From: Aspidiotus rigidus
Lineage: Eukaryota; Arthropoda; Insecta; Hemiptera; Diaspididae
Direction: 5' to 3'
Assembly (NCBI GenBank): GCA_035079385.1
Contig: JAVHKY010000028.1
Coordinates: 2,604,001-2,668,000 of the forward strand
Length of the DNA stretch: 64,000 nt
Of this stretch, positions 58,021 to 64,000 are shown one piece after another (position 1 is the stretch's first letter; each line of letters begins with the position of its first letter). A program made the position numbers and the translations under genes. The notes below the pieces were generated by a model that saw only the letters and a program-made list of their open reading frames with translations, searched no databases and was not told where the DNA came from.

Positions 58021-61001
58021 CCTGTACAAGAAAACTTTTTTATACTTACACATTTTTTTGCACAAGTCGATAATTTCGAGTAATCGACGAAAATATGGTG
58101 ATTTACAACGAATTTTCGAAAATAGCGCTCATTCGACAGAGTTTTTAGGCTAGAATTTAGCCCAAAGTTGGATTGTGAATACTTGATTTTATGAGGAAAT
58201 CAACGAGGAATAATTTTTGTAACTTGAAATTTTTCTGTACGATGCGCATTTTTCGAGATATTGACAAAAAACGAAATTTGGGGGGCTAAAACGTGCCACA
58301 TAAAATTTTCCTATCCATTTTTTAGGGAGGGTTTTTTTTTCGCTTGTTTCTGACACCAATCCTGACACATTTCAACAAACTCCTGCTTTCTACGAAGATT
58401 GTCTTCTTTAGCTAAATTTTATGTCTATTTCGCCTATACTACACCTGTTTACAGACCTTCGATTTTCGAATTTTAGCCAGCTAGAATAGCTAGAATAGCT
58501 TTCCATCCCACTGTGATGCCCTTCTCTCATAAACATCAGACACTCATTTTCTGTTTCCTCCAATACCCTGTCTGCTCTTTTCAATAACTCAGAAACCATA
58601 ACCACCATCTTAAACTTCCTCCAATCCGCCTATTACTACAAATCCATTCAATCCGGACATCTCTCCCCGAGCTAATGAAACTCGTTGAGTAGTCAAAGAG
58701 CTAGTAAAAAAAAATGTTGATCTGAAGTAGGAAAAAAAAGACAGGAAAATTTGCACTTTTGTAGATCTTTACGTTGAAGGAAACTCATGAAAATAAGAAC
58801 CTGTAAGCTTATGCGTTTGAGAAAACTTTTGAATCTGAGTTCTTATGGAAGTAAGATTGTACAGAGGGTAAAGATACAATCACATGGAAATTATTTGTTT
58901 CACGGGTATTGCTGAGCTTGCGAGATTACGCAACAGGAATTCGTAATTAGATAATTGTTCTCGTATTTACTAAAATTTGTTTCAATAAAGCGAACGTATG
59001 TCATCATCTGTGTGTAGGTTCGGATGGTGGTAAGAGGCCACAGAAACCGCCGTCGACGCTCGGAAAAAATTATAGGTTAATATTTATCAAGAACCATTAG
59101 GCATTTGACGTTACGACCTCGATCAAAAAAATACTGAAACGAAGTGAACGCCTAAACTGACTAATATTCAGCCCCGAAAAAAAAAAGAATGATGGCATAG
59201 ACGAAGTTAATCCGTGTTCGTACATAAGCGTGTATCTAGATGTACTGTAGATATGTTTTCTATTACATAATACAAATATATAATTAAAAGAAAATGCGAT
59301 GAAGCATTACGAAGGAAAGCATTGAATGCATTGAAATAGTACGCCAAAGGGCGCTAGTGATCATCGCATCTAATCGTGACTATAATTCTGGCGGGGACGC
59401 GTTCCATAACTTATGAGTGTCGAAAGTTAGATTCGGTTCAAGATTTTTCCGGTGCAAGTGCGATCAAGCAGCTGACTGTAGGTCGATATTATTCCAGACC
59501 TGTGCAGAGTATAATTCACGTGCCCGTGCATTAAAATATAATTTATGTTCTTAATTTTTAGGCATTCATTATTACCTGCTTTTCTTTTTATTAAGTATGT
59601 AATTTTCAAATTTAATCTACACTTATTATCGAGCTCGTTGAGTTATTCATGACCAGTGTAAGCGGGGAGTTCGTTGTAATGACGTTATTTAGTCAAAATT
59701 CCGTCGATAAATTAAATTGCGTATATTCGATTCGATGCTTATTGAAAAGTCGTGAAATAAACCGAAGCTCTCGGTAATGAAATTCGATTTCTCTGCGCGA
59801 TATAGCGATGGCAATTGTACTGCACCATACGGACAGATGTGGGAAAAAGTTTTCAGCATGAGAACAAAACTAAAGAAACGAGGGTTGAAAAATGGAAAAA
59901 CAGCAGCTCGCAAACACTCGATACGAGCGATAGTACGATTAAAAAACAGTTACCTGTACGTGGTGTTATTTTGTCGTTCCTTTGGGCAACTTAATTTTAT
60001 TGATAATTAATAATGAAAAGCGGATGTAACTGTATGTTTTGGAAAGAGTGATTTCACACAATTAAAATGCTAATCGTGAAATTAATCTTAATCACGAAAG
60101 GATTAATAGAATATAGCTCTTTAGGCTACAACCCAACAAAGGATAAAAAGGAGCCTTTAAGAGGTGTCGGAATATTACGTCAAATTATCCTACAAAATTT
60201 ATAACTTCTATTTATTCAACGATTCTTCGACTTTGTTTGACAGCGGTGCTCAATCTTTTGGGAGCTGCGGTCTATTTTTCAAATTTCAAAATATTTCGCG
60301 ATTGAGGTCGACTCAAAGGAAATTACTGGGACCAGGATTCGGTAATGAGTGACTAATACAAACTTTGTAACTTTCTATCGAAATTTCAGAGGTGCTCTAC
60401 AAACTGGGCGAGGCTGCTCAGTTAAGGGTGTGCTTTACTTGTGAAAATGTGCTCGTAAAACATGGTACCAAAAATCACATTTTACTGCTCGAATTTTTAA
60501 CGCATCTTTCTGAATAATTGAAATGTTTTCTAGAAAGGTTCAACCAGGGGCGCTATTTAAGCAGAATTTAAAAATTTTTTCTCATACTTTCTCAATTAAA
60601 CGTTGAAATTGGTAAAAATTCGTCTATTTTCTGACGAGAGCGACATTCTTCTGGAGCCGAAATTTAGGATTCTGTTTCGATAGCGCCTTTTGTTCAACCC
60701 TACTGTACAACATTTCCGAAGATCGAAAAAATTCGTCGGAAAATGGAGCCGTGAGATGTGACCTTGCAAAATCATTCCTCGTCATTTGTTACAAGGGCTA
60801 CCCACGCACGCCCGACAAGCGTCGCGTAGTGACCGCTGGTTTCCCGAACCTTGCAGGGTTTTTGGGGATGTTTATGCAACTTATCGTACACCGTTTTCCG
60901 AACAAGTAAAACAGACCCTTAAGATTTATGTAAACGAAAACCTTCAAATTTACTTGAAATTTAATTGGTAGTAAGACATCATCTATAATGGTTAATTATT
61001 A
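58021..61001. other. Non-coding stretch, nothing recognised
   Basis: AT-rich sequence without convincing frames or motifs. Confidence 0.4.
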
Positions 61002-62045
61002 GGCGTACATTTAATCGTACGCCTCAAAAAACGAAATTGCCCGCCTATCGATAACACGTCAAGGAAACAAAATTGATGCGCCTATGAAATGTAATACACG
61101 GATAAAAACGAAGTAAGTAGTGAACACATCTTGATACAAGTTGTGCACACAAAATCAAAACACTAAAAATCCATCGAAGAGAACAAATTCACCGTCATGT
61201 CAGTAGTGCACACATTCCCATATAGTGCACACATAAGAACATGCAGAACAATGTGCAATCCACATTTAATTCATTCAACTATAAGTAAGTAAACCTGATA
61301 CAGGAAGAAGAAACAGGAAAGAAGACAATGGAATGCTTTGGTTACTGACAAGTCAGCATAAGCCTCAAGGCAGCATTCCAAGTGAAGATTTTTTCTTTTT
61401 TCCGCCTACTACTTGACATGTGCAGCGTGAAAAGCTTCCTGAAGATCGAAAGAAAGCTTCAAATGGGCCTGAAGGTTAGACTCCATCAAGAACCTTGATT
61501 GCCAAAAAGGGCCTGCGAAAAGGAAGAGTGGAATTGACAAATGACGGGAAGGATCAGAAGTACGAATATTGTCAAACAGCGAACTGTTGAATACAAGTCC
61601 ATAATGAAACGTCCGCGGCTATTGCACTGATCCATATAACTACCGCGCATCCCCTTGGCATCATACTTCTGCCGAATCATATTATTTTGACGACGAATCG
61701 CAGTATTTGACGAACCAGTAAATCCAATGTATTAACCAACTGGCTCGACTGACTCCTCCGGGGTGGAACAATTGGGAAAACACCTCCATCAACAGTCATA
61801 CCTCACTCATAGAGAGTTTGAGGTTTATTAAGGGGAGGCAGTCTCTACTGTCAAGCCCATCCTGGCTGGAGTTCCTCACAATAAAGCAGCAAAATTATCT
61901 TCTTTTGAATTACGGGTCATGTGCCAGTCCTGGCGTGCATTTATGGCGTTCGTCATGGTTTCAACGTCGTGTCAGTTTTTTTCCATGGCAGGAGGGGAAC
62001 TGGCGGTGAATATAATTTTATGAGGCGTGCACTTATATATTTCCC
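61002..62045 (-). mobile_element. Non-autonomous MULE-like element, copy 2, 9-bp target duplication
   Basis: The same family as 32812-33658 in inverse orientation: it starts GGCGTACATTTAATCG and ends ACTTATATATTTCCC. The perfect duplication TAATTATTA flanks it (60993-61001 and 62046-62054). It is about 200 bases longer than copy 1, with an extra block near 61390-61760. The frame open in copy 1 is stopped by TGA here. Confidence 0.87.
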
Positions 62046-62741
62046 TAATTATTATCGAAAACGAGCTTCTGTATTTCACGCTAATGAGTTTCTTGGGTAG
62101 TTCTCACCTCGTTCCAGGCCATACACTCCACAGTACTCATGGACCACAAAAAGGTTTGTGATGAGTCTTAGAGTATCAGTGCCAGATTTATCTTTTCGAT
62201 CAGTGGCTTAGCCAGAAACTTTTTGAGGGGGATTATGAACGAAATTTCATACAATGCTTCATCCTTTCCTTTGATCTTGATGGTATTTTTCAGTTTAGGA
62301 GGATCCGGACCCTTCTGACCGTCATCTCCTTTCTTTTTGCTGAGCCTTTGTCGTCGATGAATATCTCCTTAAACCGTCATTCATTTCTCATTTGCGACCA
62401 TGATGAATAGTTATTTCGGAAGTCGTTCCAAAAAGACTGAATATGAAAAGATAATTCCTTTTTGTGGTAAGCTCGTAATCTTCGATTCTGGGCAGACCAA
62501 GAAGAGAGCCTCCAATCAACAGGTGAGCTGATGTGAGTACATTGTCTTCTCCTTCAACCTAATTACGGCCCGAGGGACGCGTGTTCATAATAGCTGCACT
62601 TGTAGTTTATTACTACAGAGTTATGATTTGCAGTAAAAATTTTAAAAATTCAATAAAAACATGCAATAAAAATCAAAAAAACGACGGCTTATTTAACGAT
62701 GTTAAACGAGGAACACCTGTTCTATGGATTGAAAAATGATA
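62046..62741. other. Non-coding stretch, nothing recognised
   Basis: No known motif; a run of ATGCAATAAAAATC near 62660 resembles 32380-32450. Confidence 0.4.
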
Positions 62742-63227
62742 GATATGACCAGCCTTGGAATCGCCCCTTCAAGTAACTGGACATGCAATAATTCATACAC
62801 CAATTGGCCTAACCCCTTCAATAAACGAGATATACAATGCTCCAAACACTATAAGTTCCCCTTCTATAGGGCTCGCGAGTCGAAATTTTCTCAAGTTCTC
62901 CTCCTATTGTATATAGCTTGAGTGTGGAAATTTTCTCAAGTCCTAGCCCGAGAGTCTACATTTTAATAGCGAACCTTTTCTATCATTCTATGTTTTTCTT
63001 TTTAAATTTGCCATGCGCCTTCCGGCCAAAAATGTCGACTCTCGGGCTATATATGATAGGAGGGGTACAGGGAAGAATTTCGATTCACGACCCTTCATAT
63101 ATGATAGAAGGGAACTTATGATATTTGAAGCATTGCACATTTGGCTCAGTGAAGGGCTGAACCATTTGGTGTACGCAGAATTGCATATCTAGTTACTTGA
63201 AGGGGCTATCCTGATGCGGGTCATATC
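62742..63227. mobile_element. Long foldback MITE
   Basis: The left arm from 62742 (GATATGACCAGCC, CCCCTTCAAGTAACT) pairs with the right arm ending at 63227 (AGTTACTTGAAGGGG, GGGTCATATC) over roughly 200 bases with mismatches. The arms contain repeats of TCGAAATTTTCTCAAGTTC and TATATATGATAG; further copies of these lie at 63355-63480. A target duplication is not clear. Confidence 0.7.
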
Positions 63228-63484
63228 ATGTACGTACTACTTTTCAACTTATAAAACAGATTCCCTGCGTTCCTTGTTTGCCATCGTCAAGGAAGCTGTC
63301 GTTTTTTCTAACTTTTCGGTCGAACGGCGCACTGTGCGCGGCAAATTTTCAAGCCCCCTTTTATCGTCGATATTTTTTCAAGTTCCCCTCCTATAATACA
63401 TTAGAGCCCGGAAGTCGAAATTTTTACAAGTCCAACTTTTGTTCTGTATATGATAGGAAGGGGGGGGGGGAACTTGGACTAGTT

Positions 63485-63868
63485 TTACATACGATGTTGG
63501 ACAAACACGTTATTGTCTCTTTGGATTGAGGAGGTAGGGTCGTTATCTAGACATGTGTAATTGGCTGGGTCATCTAATAGTTTATGTATGTTTCGATCAT
63601 ACTCCTCTTCTTCCATTATCACAGTGGCGTTACCCTCGTCGGCTTTAAGAATGAATAAATTTTGGTTGTCATTCAGAAAGGATTTGGTGTTATTGAGCTC
63701 CTCCTTGGAGATAAAATTATCCTCACTCTTTTGGCGAAAATTAGTTTTATTTAATTTTCTGAGAAAGTCTGCCACCTGTAGTCTTGCCTCAGTTTTCCGT
63801 TCATCAGATGTCCTAGCCTGCGAAATAATAGGTTCAGCATCAGCAATGAATTTATCAGCCGCTGTGCT
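63485..63868 (-). pseudogene. Penelope-like RT N-terminal fragment, second family
   Basis: The frame is open from about 63868 (ADKFIADAEPIISQART) to a stop at 63485. It contains FILKADEGNATVIMEEEEYD and LLDDPANYTCLDNDPT, the KADKG-like fingers motif and the L.D...Y..L..DPT motif of Penelope-like RTs. It breaks off before the palm. The style matches the relic at 38.97 kb more than the 10/42 kb family. Confidence 0.75.
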
Positions 63869-64000
63869 TTAGCGTTCTTATGTGCAAAATTTGGACCCTT
63901 TTTTGACTGAGGGAGGGATGTCTTTGTTCATGAGATTGACAATGCAGTTACTTGGAAGGGATTGTAGCTCCTACCTACAAACTGTCGAAATTTCTTTCTA

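Overview
The window looks like repeat-rich nuclear DNA of an animal, most likely an arthropod and plausibly an insect. It is AT-rich and full of simple repeats. It carries relics of many eukaryotic transposon classes (Ty3/gypsy, Ty1/copia, Penelope-like, an R1/LOA-like LINE, hAT, MULE with FLYWCH finger, CACTA-like and pogo-like elements). There are no operons, no ribosome-binding sites and no dense coding. I recognise no tRNA, rRNA or CRISPR array and no confident complete host gene. The species call is inference; no single-copy host marker was recognised.

Layout. 1-4616 is the open pol frame of a Ty3/gypsy-type LTR retrotransposon, cut at the window edge, followed by a candidate 3' LTR. Its usual RNase H has lost its catalytic residues. 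A second, apparently intact RNase H lies after the integrase core and before the integrase C-terminal domain. 5-9.5 kb is non-coding, with a (TA)n tract. 9.55-17.6 kb is a nest: a Penelope-like element (minus strand) is split by a 3.77 kb hAT transposon, and its 5' side abuts a terminal-inverted-repeat element. That element contains a CACTA-like foldback, which contains a LINE 3' end. 17.6-19.4 kb holds an AAA-ATPase-like fragment, a 92-bp tandem repeat, a copia gag relic and a possible host exon. 22.4-25.7 kb is a degenerate repeat field holding a pogo-like MITE. 26-31 kb holds an inverted pair of dispersed repeats and a decayed LINE reverse transcriptase. 32.8-35.6 kb holds a MULE-like element with a 9-bp target duplication and a tandem hAT-MITE dimer with an 8-bp duplication.

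39-48 kb holds a relic of another Penelope-like family, then a second copy of the first Penelope-like element with a 13-bp target duplication, and then a LINE 3' half split by a FLYWCH/MULE transposon. 49-64 kb is mostly empty. It contains a perfect 39-bp hairpin, a 150-bp tandem repeat, an XPG/PIN-like pseudogene, a second copy of the MULE-like element in inverse orientation, a long foldback element and another Penelope-like relic at the edge.

Most coding content is therefore transposon-derived and nearly all of it is broken. The exceptions are the gypsy pol (intact as far as it is visible) and the hAT transposase (one in-frame stop). The nesting gives a relative order of insertion: the hAT is younger than its Penelope-like host, the MULE is younger than its LINE host, and the LINE tail is younger than the CACTA-like element.
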